Origin: Isoptericola sp. BMS4
GTDB taxonomy: Bacteria > Actinomycetota > Actinomycetes > Actinomycetales > Cellulomonadaceae
Direction: 5' to 3'
Length of the DNA stretch: 64,000 bases
NCBI RefSeq assembly: GCF_011634835.1
Contig: NZ_SIRP01000001.1
Span: forward strand, 1,860,034 to 1,924,033
The notes under the pieces are model-generated. The model saw only the letters and a list, made by a program, of their open reading frames with translations. It had not been told where the DNA came from and made no database searches. Within the stretch, counting starts at the first letter, position 1, and every line of letters begins with the position of its first letter. Below are positions 46,385 through 55,756 of the stretch, in pieces. A program made the position numbers and the translations under genes.

Positions 46385-47448
46385 GCCCCGCGGCGGCGCG
46401 CCCCACGCCGCGTGAGCTCGGGATCGTCGTCGGCGACCTGCCCACCGGGCAGCACGACGCCCTCACGGACGTGGCGGGGGTCCGCGTCGGGCACACCACG
46501 CTGCACGACGGCGACAGGGTCCACACCGGCGTCACCGCCGTCGTCCCGGACGTGCTCGGGCGTGGGCCCGGGAAGCGGCCGAGCCTGCCGTGCGGCCTCG
46601 CCGTGGGCAACGGGTACGGCAAGCTCGTCGGCGCCACCCAGGTGGCCGAGCTCGGCGAGCTCGAGACGCCGGTCCTGCTCACGGCCACGCTGTCCGCCTT
46701 CCGCGCCGCCGACGCCCTGGTGACGCACGTGCTCGGGCAACCCGGCTACGACCAGGTGCGCAGCCTCAACCCGGTGGTGGGGGAGACCAACGACGGGTTC
46801 CTGTCCGACATCCGCGCGAGGCCGCTCACCGAGGCGCACGTGCTCGCCGCGCTCGACGGCGCCGCACCCGGGCCGGTGGCCCAGGGCTGCGTGGGCGCCG
46901 GCACGGGCACGGCGGCCCTGGGGTTCAAGGGCGGGATCGGCACGTCGTCGCGCGTCGTCGCCGCCGAGGCCGGCCCCTGGACCGTCGGCGCCCTGGTGCA
47001 GTCGAACTTCTCCGGGACCCTGACGGTCCGGGGCGTGCCGATGCCGGCCGCGGACCTGCTCGGGCCGACCGACCCCGGGGTCAAGCGGCCCGACGACGGC
47101 AACTCCTGCATGATCGTCGTCGCCACCGACGCGCCGCTCGACGCCCGCCGCCTGGACCGCGTGGCCCGCCGCGCCGTCTTCGCGATGGGCCGCGTCGGCG
47201 CCGGGTACACGCACGGCAGCGGTGACTACGCCCTGGCGTTCACGACGGCGGACCCCGCCGTGCCGCTCGTGGCCGACGTCGGTCTCGACCCGCTCTTCGC
47301 CGCCACCATGGACGCCGTCGAGGAGGCGCTGCTCGCCTCCGTGCTCACCGCGACGACGACGGCGGGGCACCGCGGCACCGGTCACGCCGTCCCCGCCGCC
47401 GCCGTCCTGTGCCGCCTGCGCGCCGCGGGTGTCCTCGACGCGGCGTGA
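46381..47448 (+). CDS. P1-family (DmpA/BapA-like) N-terminal nucleophile peptidase
   Basis: A 355-residue peptidase of the S58/P1 family. VAGVRVGHTTL at the start and GKLVGATQVAELGELETPVLLTATLS are typical. The precursor cleaves itself before Ser in DDGNSCMIVVATDAPL, making that Ser the N-terminal nucleophile. Members act as D- or beta-aminopeptidases. It is translationally coupled to merR by ATGA. Why a peptidase should share the merR transcript is not obvious. Confidence 0.87.
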   Translation: MSPAAARPTPRELGIVVGDLPTGQHDALTDVAGVRVGHTTLHDGDRVHTGVTAVVPDVLGRGPGKRPSLPCGLAVGNGYGKLVGATQVAELGELETPVLLTATLSAFRAADALVTHVLGQPGYDQVRSLNPVVGETNDGFLSDIRARPLTEAHVLAALDGAAPGPVAQGCVGAGTGTAALGFKGGIGTSSRVVAAEAGPWTVGALVQSNFSGTLTVRGVPMPAADLLGPTDPGVKRPDDGNSCMIVVATDAPLDARRLDRVARRAVFAMGRVGAGYTHGSGDYALAFTTADPAVPLVADVGLDPLFAATMDAVEEALLASVLTATTTAGHRGTGHAVPAAAVLCRLRAAGVLDAA

Positions 47449-47475
47449 GCCTGGGCCCTCGCTGCCCGCGGCACG

Positions 47476-47498
47476 ACCTCGGCGCGGCGGGCCGAGGT
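47476..47498. terminator. Hairpin between convergent peptidase and phosphatase genes
   Basis: An 8-bp perfect stem (ACCTCGGC/GCCGAGGT) with a 7-nt loop lies between the two stop codons. Confidence 0.5.
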
Positions 47499-47501
47499 GC
47501 G

Positions 47502-49076
47502 TCACTCCGCGACGTGCGCGATCCCCGGCCGGCCCGCCTCCACGGAGATGCTCGCGCGCGTGGACACCGGGGCGCCGGGCCTGGTGACGTACGGCACGAC
47601 CCGGTAGTCGGTGCGCATCTCGTCGCGGCTCAGGTGGCACACCTGGTAGCCGCGCTGCCGGTTGTGGAACCGCATGAAGGGGTTCTCCTCCAGCCAGATC
47701 TTCCCGAGGTCGTCCTGGTCCGAGCCGTCGCCCGCGGAGCTGACGGACGTGCCGAGGAGCTCCGTGCCCACGGTGCGCGACGACATGTCGGCGAAGTCCG
47801 CCTTGAGGTCGGCGGCGACGCTGCGGTGCGCGTCTCCGGTGACCATGACGAAGTTCTCCACCCCGCGCTCGACGACGCCGTCGAACAGCCGTTGCCGGGC
47901 GGCGGCGTACCCGCCCCACGTGTCCATCCCGTAGCGGGTGCCGGGCCCCGGCTCGTGGTCGGCGTCCATCGCGAACACCTGGTTGCCGAGCACGTTCCAC
48001 CGGGCCGTGGAGGCCGCGAGACCGGCGAGCAGCCAGGACTCCTGCTCGGCACCGAGCATCTGGCGGCCCTGATCCCAGCGCAGCGACTGGTCGGTGAGCT
48101 GCACGTCGCGGTAGCGGCGGGTGTCCAGCACGTCGAGCTGCAGCATGTCGCCGAACTCCAGGCGCCGGAACACCTGCATCTCGGGCCCGCGCGGCATCGA
48201 CGAGCGGCGCAGCGGCATGTTCTCCCAGTACGCCTGGTAGGCCGCGGCGCGACGCAGCCGGAACACGTCCGGGTCCTGGTCCGGCTCGGAGTCGGGCTGC
48301 GAGTGGTCACCCGCCCAGTTGTTCTCCACCTCGTGGTCGTCCGGCGCCACCACCCACGGCGCCGCCGCGTGCGCGGCCTGCAGCATCGGGTCGAGCTTGT
48401 ACTGGCCGTACCTGACCCGGTAGTCGGCCAGCGAGAAGATCTCCGCCGCGGGCAGGTGGCCGCGGCCGATCGAGCCCTGCCCACCGCCCTCGTAGACGTA
48501 GTCGCCCAGGTGGACCACCAGGTCGAGGTCCTCCGCCGCCATGCGCTCGAACGCGGTGAAGTACCCGGCGGGGTAGTTCTGGCAGCTCGCGAACGCGAAC
48601 GACAGCCCGGCGAGCTGCGCGCCGCGGTGCGGGGCCGTGCGCGTGCGGCCGACCGGGCTGGCCTGGCCCGCCGCGCGGAAGCGGTACCAGTACACGCGGT
48701 CGGGCCGCAGCCCGCGGACCTCCGCGTGCACCGAGTGGGCCGAGGACGGCCGCGCGCGCTCGACGCCGCGCCGCACGATCCTGCGGAACCGCTCGTCCTC
48801 GGCGACCTCCCAGCGGACGTTCACCCCGACGTCGGGCATGCCGCCGCTGCCGTCCGGCGAGGTCGGGTCGGGGGCCAGGCGGGTCCAGAGCACGACGCCG
48901 TCGGGCCACGGGTCGCCCGACGCCACCCCGAGGGTGAACAGGTCGCCGCGGGGCGTGAACCGGCCCGCGGTGTCGGCGGCGGCGGGCTCGGCGGCCAGCA
49001 TCGCCGCGGACCCGGTGGCGACGCCGGCGAGGGTGAGGAAGGAACGACGGGGCAGGGCGAGCGAGAGTTCGGGCAC
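47502..49076 (-). CDS. phoD: PhoD-family alkaline phosphatase
   Basis: A 524-residue exported phosphodiesterase/phosphatase. A Tat signal opens the protein (PRRSFLTLAG). A PhoD N-terminal beta domain follows, then the metal-binding catalytic domain: ASCQNYPAGYFTAFERMA, HLGDYVYEGGG, APDDHEVENNWAGD and VTGDAHRS, with the Ca/Fe ligands typical of PhoD. Tat export fits metal loading in the cytoplasm. GTG follows GGAGGT by 4 nt. Phosphate-starvation control is expected, but I see no convincing PHO boxes. Confidence 0.93.
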   Translation of the reverse strand: MPELSLALPRRSFLTLAGVATGSAAMLAAEPAAADTAGRFTPRGDLFTLGVASGDPWPDGVVLWTRLAPDPTSPDGSGGMPDVGVNVRWEVAEDERFRRIVRRGVERARPSSAHSVHAEVRGLRPDRVYWYRFRAAGQASPVGRTRTAPHRGAQLAGLSFAFASCQNYPAGYFTAFERMAAEDLDLVVHLGDYVYEGGGQGSIGRGHLPAAEIFSLADYRVRYGQYKLDPMLQAAHAAAPWVVAPDDHEVENNWAGDHSQPDSEPDQDPDVFRLRRAAAYQAYWENMPLRRSSMPRGPEMQVFRRLEFGDMLQLDVLDTRRYRDVQLTDQSLRWDQGRQMLGAEQESWLLAGLAASTARWNVLGNQVFAMDADHEPGPGTRYGMDTWGGYAAARQRLFDGVVERGVENFVMVTGDAHRSVAADLKADFADMSSRTVGTELLGTSVSSAGDGSDQDDLGKIWLEENPFMRFHNRQRGYQVCHLSRDEMRTDYRVVPYVTRPGAPVSTRASISVEAGRPGIAHVAE

Positions 49077-49283
49077 GACGACCTCCGGGATCGGGGAACC
49101 GAGCGGTGCTTGCGCATCGATTCACCCAGTCCCGGGCGACCACGGGTTGACGTCGTGCTGGCCGGTGCGCGTCGATCGGCCGAGGTGTGCGTGACCCGCA
49201 CGCGGACGTCGCCCGCCCGCCGGCGGGGCGTCACCTGTCGGTCACGTCACCCGCGGGTCACGGCGCCCTTCGTGCTTGGCGGT

Positions 49284-49880
49284 TCAGGGCTTCGCGGCCT
49301 TGGCCGCGGCCTTCTCCGCCTTCTTGAACGCCCGCACCTCGGCCAGCGTCTCCGCGCTGGTGACGTCCGCGATGGAGCGGCGGGAGCCCTCCTCGCCGAA
49401 CTCCGCGGCGGCCTCGCGCCAGCCGTCCGGGCGGACGCCGCGCTGCTTGCCGAGCAGGGCGAGGAAGATCTTGGCCTTGCGGTCGCCGTACCCCGGCAGG
49501 GCCTTCAGCCGGGCCAGCACCTCGGCCCCCGTCGGCGCGTCGCCGGCGGGGCCCGGGTCGGTCCAGATCCGGGACGCGTCGCCGTCGTAGTCGTCGACGA
49601 CGGCGTGCGCCAGGGCCTGCACACGCCCCGCCATCGACCGGCCGTACCGGTGGATGGCCGGGGGAGTGGTCGCGAGCGTCACGAACTCGTCGGGGTCGGT
49701 CTCCGCCACCGTGCGCGGGTCGATCGAGCCCAGCCGGTCGAGGATCTTGCGCGGCCCCGCGAACGCGTGCTCCATGGGGTACTGCTGGTCGAGCAGCATG
49801 CCGACCAGGAGCGCGAACGCGTCGTCGCTCAGCAGTCGGTCGGTCTCGGCGTCGCCGGTGATCCAGAGCGTCGTACTCAT
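49284..49880 (-). CDS. HhH-GPD-type base-excision repair protein
   Basis: A 198-residue protein like the actinobacterial HhH-GPD family (TIGR03252-type as I recall). FALLVGMLLDQQYPMEHAFAGPRKILDRLG and LKALPGYGDRKAKIFLALLGKQ (the helix-hairpin-helix with GYG) are clear. The usual catalytic Asp is less obvious, so glycosylase activity is unproven. It ends in a Lys/Ala-rich tail. ATG 49880 was chosen over an upstream frame that is low-complexity. Confidence 0.82.
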   Translation of the reverse strand: MSTTLWITGDAETDRLLSDDAFALLVGMLLDQQYPMEHAFAGPRKILDRLGSIDPRTVAETDPDEFVTLATTPPAIHRYGRSMAGRVQALAHAVVDDYDGDASRIWTDPGPAGDAPTGAEVLARLKALPGYGDRKAKIFLALLGKQRGVRPDGWREAAAEFGEEGSRRSIADVTSAETLAEVRAFKKAEKAAAKAAKP

Positions 49881-49978
49881 GGCTCCATGGTGCCCCGCGC
49901 CGCGCCGACGCGCTCCGAGGGCCGCGGAGGCCGGTGGCGATGCCGGTAACGTTCTGGTCCGGGAGGTCATGGAAGCGT

Positions 49979-51109
49979 ATGGACATCGTCATGGCGTCGG
50001 TGGGCGTGCTGGTCGGTGCCGTGCCCGGTGTGCTGGTCGTCCGGAGTGTGCGGAACCGGCGGACCGTCGAGGACCGGCGCCTCGGCGAGGGTGCCGTGCC
50101 GCCGGACGCTGCGCCGGAGCCGCTGACCGACGACGAGCTGGCCTACCTGTCCGGCGGCCCCGAGCGGGTCGCGCAGGTCGCCCTGGCCGGCCTGTTCCTC
50201 GACGGACGGGTCGAGGGGAGCGACCGACGCCTGCGGCCGGTGCCCGCTGCCGAGGCGCCCGCAGCGGCGCCCGGCGACGCGACGCTGCGGCGGACCATGG
50301 CCCGCCGGCTCGCCACCCAGGGGGCGATGGGAGTACGCGACCTGGCCGTCACGGCGCTCGCCATGGACGGCGGCGTCGAGCAGGTCGCGAAGGGCCTGCA
50401 GGAGCGGGGGCTGTGCCGGCCGGCTTCCGACCTGCACCAGGCCCGCGAGCGGTGGGCGCCGGTCCGGCGACGCTGGTACGTCGTGGGCGGGGTGTCGGCC
50501 GGCGTCACCGTGGTCGGCGGGATCCTGCTCGCCGTGCTCGCGCCGGACCCCCTCGCCGCGTTCCTCACCGGGGCGCTCGCGGCCTGGACGGCCGGCTGCC
50601 TGCGTGCGGGGATCGAGGCCTCCGACACCTCGGCCGCGGCGACGCCACGCACGACGGCCGGCGATGCGGCGGTCGGCGCCGCCGCCGACAGCATGAAGGA
50701 GTTCCGGAACACCATGGGCCGGGGCCTCGACCGGGACGGCGAGCGCCGGATCGTCCTGCGCTCGGTGGCCGCGCGCGGGTTCGGTGGCCTCGAGGGGGGC
50801 CCGTACGACGACCAGCACTTTCTGGACGGTGCGCAGCCGCCGAGTGTCCGGCTGCCCGCTCGTGACCTGAGGTACGGGCTCTACCGGCAGGGACTGGAGC
50901 CGTTCGTGACGTGGTGCCTCTTTCGCAACCACCACGAGCGGAAGGAGGCGGCGAGCCGGCACGAGCCGTTCGACCGTGCCCCCACCCAGGAGCTGTGGGA
51001 CCAGCAGGGGGCCAGCACCCAGCCGGTCGTCGACAAGGGGTCCCGGGGCAACTGGCGGCTCGAACGCCTCTACCGCTTCCGGGACACGACCGTGAACGAG
51101 GGCTGGTGA
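49979..51109 (+). CDS. TIGR04222-type membrane protein
   Basis: A 376-residue protein. An N-terminal helix (MASVGVLVGAVPGVLVV), a cytoplasmic domain with LTDDELAYLSGGPERVAQVALAGLFLDGRV (the TIGR04222 signature as I recall), then two helices (about 160-205). The C-terminal half is polar, with FGGLEGGPYDDQHF. The function is unknown. GGAGG lies 12 nt before ATG 49979; an in-frame start at 49934 is possible. Confidence 0.72.
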   Translation: MDIVMASVGVLVGAVPGVLVVRSVRNRRTVEDRRLGEGAVPPDAAPEPLTDDELAYLSGGPERVAQVALAGLFLDGRVEGSDRRLRPVPAAEAPAAAPGDATLRRTMARRLATQGAMGVRDLAVTALAMDGGVEQVAKGLQERGLCRPASDLHQARERWAPVRRRWYVVGGVSAGVTVVGGILLAVLAPDPLAAFLTGALAAWTAGCLRAGIEASDTSAAATPRTTAGDAAVGAAADSMKEFRNTMGRGLDRDGERRIVLRSVAARGFGGLEGGPYDDQHFLDGAQPPSVRLPARDLRYGLYRQGLEPFVTWCLFRNHHERKEAASRHEPFDRAPTQELWDQQGASTQPVVDKGSRGNWRLERLYRFRDTTVNEGW

Positions 51110-51146
51110 CGGCCCGCGTGCGGCGTGGCGCGGCCGGCCGGTCGTC

Positions 51147-51608
51147 TCAGTCGGCGTCGCCGCGGGAGGCCCGGTGCAGCCGCCCGACGACGACCTGGTC
51201 GATGCCGGCCAGCCGGCCGGCGGCACGGGGCACCGTGCTCAGGACCGCGGCGGCGTCGTCGGCGTCGAGGACCCGTACGTCGTCCACGACGTAGTCCACG
51301 CCCTTGCGCGTCAGTCGATACCGGCCGGCGGTGCGGATGTTGCGGCACCAGTCCACGTCGGCGCCCCAGGGCAGCGGGTGCACGACGAGGACGTCGCGCT
51401 CGCCGGCGACGACGACCGGTGCGCCCGGTGCCGTCGCGGGCGAGGCCGGCGCGCGGGCCGCGAACGCCACCACCGGGGTGCGGTACTCCCGCCCGCTGCG
51501 GCGTCCCACATGGTGCAGGGTCGACCACGGCGGCATCCGTGAGCTGACCTTGAGCGCCCACGGGTTGAACCGTCGGGTGGCCTTCGCGACCTTCGGTGAC
51601 ACCGCCAT
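51147..51608 (-). CDS. Deazaflavin-dependent nitroreductase-family protein
   Basis: A 153-residue protein of the F420H2-dependent quinone/nitroreductase group (Ddn-like). LHHVGRRSGREYRTPVVAF is the family signature; WCRNIRTAGRYRLTRKG follows later. It should use F420H2. Relatives reduce quinones and nitroaromatics. It is divergent from the DUF1772 gene and near the candidate F420-0 importer. Confidence 0.82.
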   Translation of the reverse strand: MAVSPKVAKATRRFNPWALKVSSRMPPWSTLHHVGRRSGREYRTPVVAFAARAPASPATAPGAPVVVAGERDVLVVHPLPWGADVDWCRNIRTAGRYRLTRKGVDYVVDDVRVLDADDAAAVLSTVPRAAGRLAGIDQVVVGRLHRASRGDAD

Positions 51609-51657
51609 GTCCCCATGCTGCGCCCGTCCGGGCGCGCTTGCTGGTTGACTGCGGACC

Positions 51658-52110
51658 ATGGTCACCGTCCTGACCGTCGCGAGCGTCCTGGTGACAGGGC
51701 TCGCCGGCGGCGTGTTCTTCGCCTTCTCCACGTTCGTCATGGGCGGGCTGCGCCGCCTCGACCCGCCTGCCGCCGCCGCGGCGATGAACGAGATCAACCG
51801 GGACGCCGTCCGGCCGCCCTTCATGACGCTGTTCGCCGCCTCGTTCCTTGTGCCCGCCGTCACCGCCGTCCTCGCGCTGGTGCGCCACGACGACGGCGCG
51901 GGCCTGCTGGTGGTGGCGGCCGCGGTGGCGGTGCTCGGGGTGCTCGCGGTGACCGCCGTGGTCAACGTGCCGCTGAACGACCGGCTCGCGCGGAGCGACG
52001 CGCCGGCCACGGACTGGCCGGCCTACGCCTCGCGCTGGACGGCGTGGAACCACGTCCGCACGCTCGCGTGCGCCCTCGCGTGCGCGCTGGCCGCCGTCGC
52101 GCTGCTCTGA
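51658..52110 (+). CDS. DUF1772 (anthrone-oxygenase-like) membrane protein
   Basis: A 150-residue protein with four predicted helices, typical of DUF1772: GVFFAFSTFVMGGLRRL at the start, VNVPLNDRLA before the last helix, and a WTAWNHVRT motif. The family includes fungal anthrone oxygenases; bacterial roles are unknown. Confidence 0.8.
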   Translation: MVTVLTVASVLVTGLAGGVFFAFSTFVMGGLRRLDPPAAAAAMNEINRDAVRPPFMTLFAASFLVPAVTAVLALVRHDDGAGLLVVAAAVAVLGVLAVTAVVNVPLNDRLARSDAPATDWPAYASRWTAWNHVRTLACALACALAAVALL

Positions 52111-52163
52111 CGGCCCGGGTCCCGGGCAGGAACAGCGTGGCGGCCGTCGGGGTTGTCGCGGGC

Positions 52164-52583
52164 ATGAGGACCTCCGAGGACGACCGGACCACCGAGACCG
52201 TCGACCGCCTGCTGGACAGCACGACCACGTGGGCCGTCGTCGGCCTGTCCACCAACGCCGACCGCGCCGCGTACGGCGTCGCGCGGCGCCTGCAGCAGGC
52301 GGGCAAGCGCATCGTCCCCGTGCACCCGTCGGCGGCGACGGTGCACGGCGAGACCGGCTACGCGACCCTCGCCGACGTCCCGCACGGCATCGACGTGGTG
52401 GACGTGTTCGTGCGCTCCGAGCTCGCGGGCGACGTCGCCGACCAGGCGATCGCCGTCGGCGCGAAGGCCGTGTGGTTCCAGCTCGGCGTGATCGACGAGG
52501 ACGCTGCGGCACGGGTGCGCGCGGCCGGCCTCGACATGGTCATGGACCGTTGCCCGGCGATCGAGCTGGGCCGGCGCGCCTGA
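52164..52583 (+). CDS. CoA-binding domain protein (YccU-like)
   Basis: A 139-residue Rossmann-fold protein of the CoA_binding_2 family: TWAVVGLSTNADRAAYGVARRLQQAGKRIVPVHP, then KAVWFQLGVIDEDAAARVRAAGLDMVMDRCPAIE. It resembles the CoA-binding half of succinyl-CoA synthetase alpha but lacks the rest. Role unknown. It is convergent with the ABC cassette. Confidence 0.87.
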   Translation: MRTSEDDRTTETVDRLLDSTTTWAVVGLSTNADRAAYGVARRLQQAGKRIVPVHPSAATVHGETGYATLADVPHGIDVVDVFVRSELAGDVADQAIAVGAKAVWFQLGVIDEDAAARVRAAGLDMVMDRCPAIELGRRA

Positions 52584-52612
52584 CCCGGCGCGCCCGACCT
52601 GGTGGCGGGCGG

Positions 52613-53458
52613 TCAGCCCGCCGGGGAGAACGTCAGCACCGGGCGGCCCGTGCGCGGGTGCCGCAGCACCTCGGTGCGGACCCCGTAGACCGGGTCGACG
52701 ACGTCGGGCACGAGCACGTCCGTGACGGGCCCGGAGGCGACCACCCGGCCCCGCGACAGGAGCACGACGTGGTCGCAGTGCTGGGCGGCGAGGTTGAGGT
52801 CGTGCAGGGCCGCCAGGACGGTGACGCCGGCGTCCGCGAGGTCGCGCAGCGTGCGCAGGGCGTCGAGCTGCGCGGCGATGTCCAGGTGGTTCGTCGGCTC
52901 GTCCAGCAGGATCAGCGCCGGCTCCTGGGCCAGGGCCCGGGCCATGTGCACCCGCTGGCGCTCGCCGCCGGACAGCGTGGTGACCTCCCGGTCGGCGAAC
53001 GCCGTCAGCCCCAGGGTGGCCAGGGCCCGGTCCGCGACCTCCCGGTCGGCGTCGGAGTCGCCGGCGAGCAGCGACCGGTGCGGGATCCGCCCCAGCAGGA
53101 CGGCGTCGCGCACGCTCAGCGGCAGGCCGGTCGAGGCCTCCTGCTCGACGAGCGCGAGCGTGCGCGCCCGGCGGCGGCGCGGCAGGCCGAGCAGGTCGGC
53201 GCCGCCGAACCGGACGGACGGCGCCCCGTGCCCCTCGGACGGGGGCTGGACGCCGGCCAGCACCCGCAGCAGCGTCGACTTGCCGGACCCGTTGGGCCCC
53301 AGCAGACCGGTCACCGCGCCGGCGGGAGCGGTGCAGTCCACGCCGTCGAGGATGAGCCGCCCGCCGGTGGACCACGACACCCGCGCCGCGTCGAGGCCGC
53401 CGCGGGCGGTGTCGTCCGTGAGCGGGCCGGGCGCGGAGCTCGTCGTCGTGGCGCTCAT
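52613..53458 (-). CDS. ABC transporter ATPase, FecE/BtuD-like, of candidate F420-0 importer
   Basis: A 281-residue ATPase with Walker A GPNGSGKST, signature LSGGERQRV and Walker B LILLDEPTNHLD. It belongs to the siderophore/cobalamin class. Its ATG overlaps the permease stop in ATGA, so it is the third gene of the cassette. The proposed F420-0 importers (TIGR03873 for this subunit, as I recall) are of this class in actinobacteria with few F420 biosynthesis genes. Confidence 0.87.
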   Translation of the reverse strand: MSATTTSSAPGPLTDDTARGGLDAARVSWSTGGRLILDGVDCTAPAGAVTGLLGPNGSGKSTLLRVLAGVQPPSEGHGAPSVRFGGADLLGLPRRRRARTLALVEQEASTGLPLSVRDAVLLGRIPHRSLLAGDSDADREVADRALATLGLTAFADREVTTLSGGERQRVHMARALAQEPALILLDEPTNHLDIAAQLDALRTLRDLADAGVTVLAALHDLNLAAQHCDHVVLLSRGRVVASGPVTDVLVPDVVDPVYGVRTEVLRHPRTGRPVLTFSPAG

Positions 53459-54567
53459 GCTCCACCGACCCCGGCCCTGCGGCCCTTCCACAGCAGCGCG
53501 GCGAACACCGGGGCGCCGATCGCCGCGGTGATGATGCCCACCGGCACCTCGCGCGGGGCGAAGACCGTGCGCGCCAGGGTGTCCGCCCACACGAGGAACG
53601 ACGCGCCGCACAGCGCCGACAGCGGCAGCAGCAGGCGGTGCCGGGCACCGCTGAGCAGCCGCACCGCGTGCGGCAGGATCAGCCCGACGAACCCGATCGA
53701 GCCCGACTGGCTGACGAGCGCGCCGGTGAGCAGCGCGACGCCGACGAGCAGCAGCCAGCGCACCCGCGCCACCGGGACGCCCAGCGCGGCCGCCGACGTG
53801 TCGCCGAACGTGAAGGCGTCGAGGACCGAGCCCGTCGAGGCCAGCACCGACCCCAGCACGCCCGCGGCGACGCCGGTGATGGCGACCGACGTCCACGTCG
53901 ACCCCGCGACGGAGCCCATCAGCCAGGACAGGATCTCCCGGTACGAGTCGCCCGTCGCGGACCAGAAGATCACGAAGCTGGTCGCGGCCGCCGCGAGCTG
54001 GCCGACGGCCAGGCCCGCCAGGACGGTGCGCGTCGGCGTGATGGTGCCGATCGCGCCCGCCAGGGTCAGCGCCGCCACGAGCGCGGCCACCGCCCCGGCG
54101 AACGCGGCCACCGGCAGCAGCGCCGTCATGCCCACGACCAGCACCAGCACCGCGCCCAGCGACGCGCCCGACGACAGCCCCAGCAGGTACGGGTCCGCCA
54201 GCGGGTTGCGGGTCAGGGACTGCATGACGACGCCGCAGACCGCCAGGCCCGCACCGACCGCCGCGGCCGTCAGGACGCGCGGCAGGCGCAGCTGCCACAC
54301 CATGGCGTCGGCGAGGCGCTCCGGGGGCGCCACGTCGAGCAGCCCGCCGAGTCCCAGGTGCGTCACGACGGAGCGAGCCACCTCGGCGACCGACAGGTCC
54401 GCGGGGCCGATCGTCACGGCGACCAGCACGGAGGAGGCCAGCACCAGCACGCTCACCGGCACCCACCAGGCACCGCCCCGCCGGCGCGCCGGGACCGGCG
54501 ACGACGGGGAGGTGCGTGCCCCGTCGCGTGCCTCGTCACGCGCCACGGCCGCGCGCAGCGCCGTCAC
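53455..54567 (-). CDS. ABC transporter permease, FecCD/BtuC-like, of candidate F420-0 importer
   Basis: A 370-residue permease with about ten helices of the FecCD family. QLRLPRVLTAAAVGAGLAVCGVVMQSLTRNPLADPYLLGLSSGASLGA is the canonical N-terminal half; GFVGLILPHAVRLLSGARHRLLLPLSALCGA is the cytoplasmic loop contacting the ATPase. The GTG overlaps the binding-protein stop in GTGA. Cobalamin or a siderophore is the alternative cargo. Confidence 0.88.
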   Translation of the reverse strand: MTALRAAVARDEARDGARTSPSSPVPARRRGGAWWVPVSVLVLASSVLVAVTIGPADLSVAEVARSVVTHLGLGGLLDVAPPERLADAMVWQLRLPRVLTAAAVGAGLAVCGVVMQSLTRNPLADPYLLGLSSGASLGAVLVLVVGMTALLPVAAFAGAVAALVAALTLAGAIGTITPTRTVLAGLAVGQLAAAATSFVIFWSATGDSYREILSWLMGSVAGSTWTSVAITGVAAGVLGSVLASTGSVLDAFTFGDTSAAALGVPVARVRWLLLVGVALLTGALVSQSGSIGFVGLILPHAVRLLSGARHRLLLPLSALCGASFLVWADTLARTVFAPREVPVGIITAAIGAPVFAALLWKGRRAGVGGA

Positions 54568-55589
54568 GGGTCGAGTCCCTCCAGCTGCTCGCGCAGGTCG
54601 ACGACGGCGTCGACGTTGCGCACGCCCGCCTCGGTGGCGGGGAACGGCACCGTGAGGTACCGGCCCTTGCGCACCGCCGTCAGCGCCGCCGTCGCCGGGT
54701 TGGACTCCAGCCGGTCGATCTTGTCCTCGGCGCTGGTCCAGGCGGCGTCGACCAGCACGATGACGTCCGGGTCGGCCTCGATGACCTCCTCCCACGCCAG
54801 CGACGTCCACGTGTCCTCGACGTCGCCCGCCACGTTGGTCAGCCCGACGGCGTCCATGATCATCTGCGGCGCCCCGATGCCCGCCCCCACGTACGGGATG
54901 TCCGAGCCGGAGGAGTACCACAGGGCGCTCAGGCCGCGGTCGTCCGGCGTGACCGCGTCGAGGGTGGCCCGCTGCTCGGCCACGAGCGCATCCGCCGCGT
55001 CGGCGGCGTCGAAGATCTCCCCGACCTCGGCGATCTCCGCGAACACGTCGTCGAACGTCAGCGGGTTCGGCTTGTAGTCCGGCTCCTTGCACGCTGCCGG
55101 CGACACGTAGCTCGCGACCCCGAGCTGCGCCAGGGTCTCCCGGTCGCCGGCGCCCTCGGCGGTGAGGTTCGACTCCCATCCCGCGTACACGAGGTCGGGC
55201 TCCAGCGCGAGCGTGGCCTCGCTGCCCGGCACCTCGGCGCTGAACGGGTCCGCGACCGCCGTGCCGTCCGCCGCGTCGGCGAGGGAGTCCGGCACGGGCC
55301 CGTCGAGGAACGCGGCGCCGACGATCCGGTCCCCGAGCCCCAGGGCGAGCATCGTCTCCGCGGTGCTCGACTTGATCGTCACCACGCGTTCGGGCGCGGC
55401 GTCGAACGTCACCTCGGTACCACAGTTGTCCAGCGTCAGCGGGTAGTCGGTGCCGCTCGACCCGCCGGCGTCGGCGGACGGGGGTGGCGTGGCCGCGCCG
55501 GAGGCGTCACCGCCGGCGCAGGCGGACAGCAGCCCTCCCGTGAGCGTCAGGGCGAGCGCGAGGGGCAGGGCACGGGTGCGGGTGGGCAC
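54564..55589 (-). CDS. ABC transporter substrate-binding lipoprotein, candidate F420-0 binder
   Basis: A 341-residue lipoprotein (lipobox LSAC, Cys24) of the BtuF/FepB class. APERVVTIKSSTAETMLALGLGDRIVGAAFLDGP and CKEPDYKPNPLTFDDVFAEIAEVGEIF resemble the actinobacterial group proposed to bind F420-0 (TIGR03868, from memory). GTG 55589 follows GGGAG by 7 nt; an upstream ATG (55640) would add 17 residues. The cassette is often linked to cofE; here they are about 39 kb apart. Confidence 0.8.
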   Translation of the reverse strand: MPTRTRALPLALALTLTGGLLSACAGGDASGAATPPPSADAGGSSGTDYPLTLDNCGTEVTFDAAPERVVTIKSSTAETMLALGLGDRIVGAAFLDGPVPDSLADAADGTAVADPFSAEVPGSEATLALEPDLVYAGWESNLTAEGAGDRETLAQLGVASYVSPAACKEPDYKPNPLTFDDVFAEIAEVGEIFDAADAADALVAEQRATLDAVTPDDRGLSALWYSSGSDIPYVGAGIGAPQMIMDAVGLTNVAGDVEDTWTSLAWEEVIEADPDVIVLVDAAWTSAEDKIDRLESNPATAALTAVRKGRYLTVPFPATEAGVRNVDAVVDLREQLEGLDP

Positions 55590-55756
55590 GCGGGTACTCC
55601 CGAGGGTGTCGTCGGTCGTGCACGGTCGACGGCGCGTCATCTCGCACCCCTGGAACCGCGGCCCAAGCACCGGGCCGCGCCGCCGGGCCAGTCGCAGGGC
55701 CCGTGATCCGCCGACCAGCCTAGTACGCGCACCTGGCCGCATGGTCGAATGAGCCG

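Noticed and set aside
49077-49283. PHO boxes upstream of phoD
   Set aside because: A few GGTGACG and GGTGAAT words occur, but not as the spaced 11-bp direct repeats expected for PhoP; common words at this G+C.
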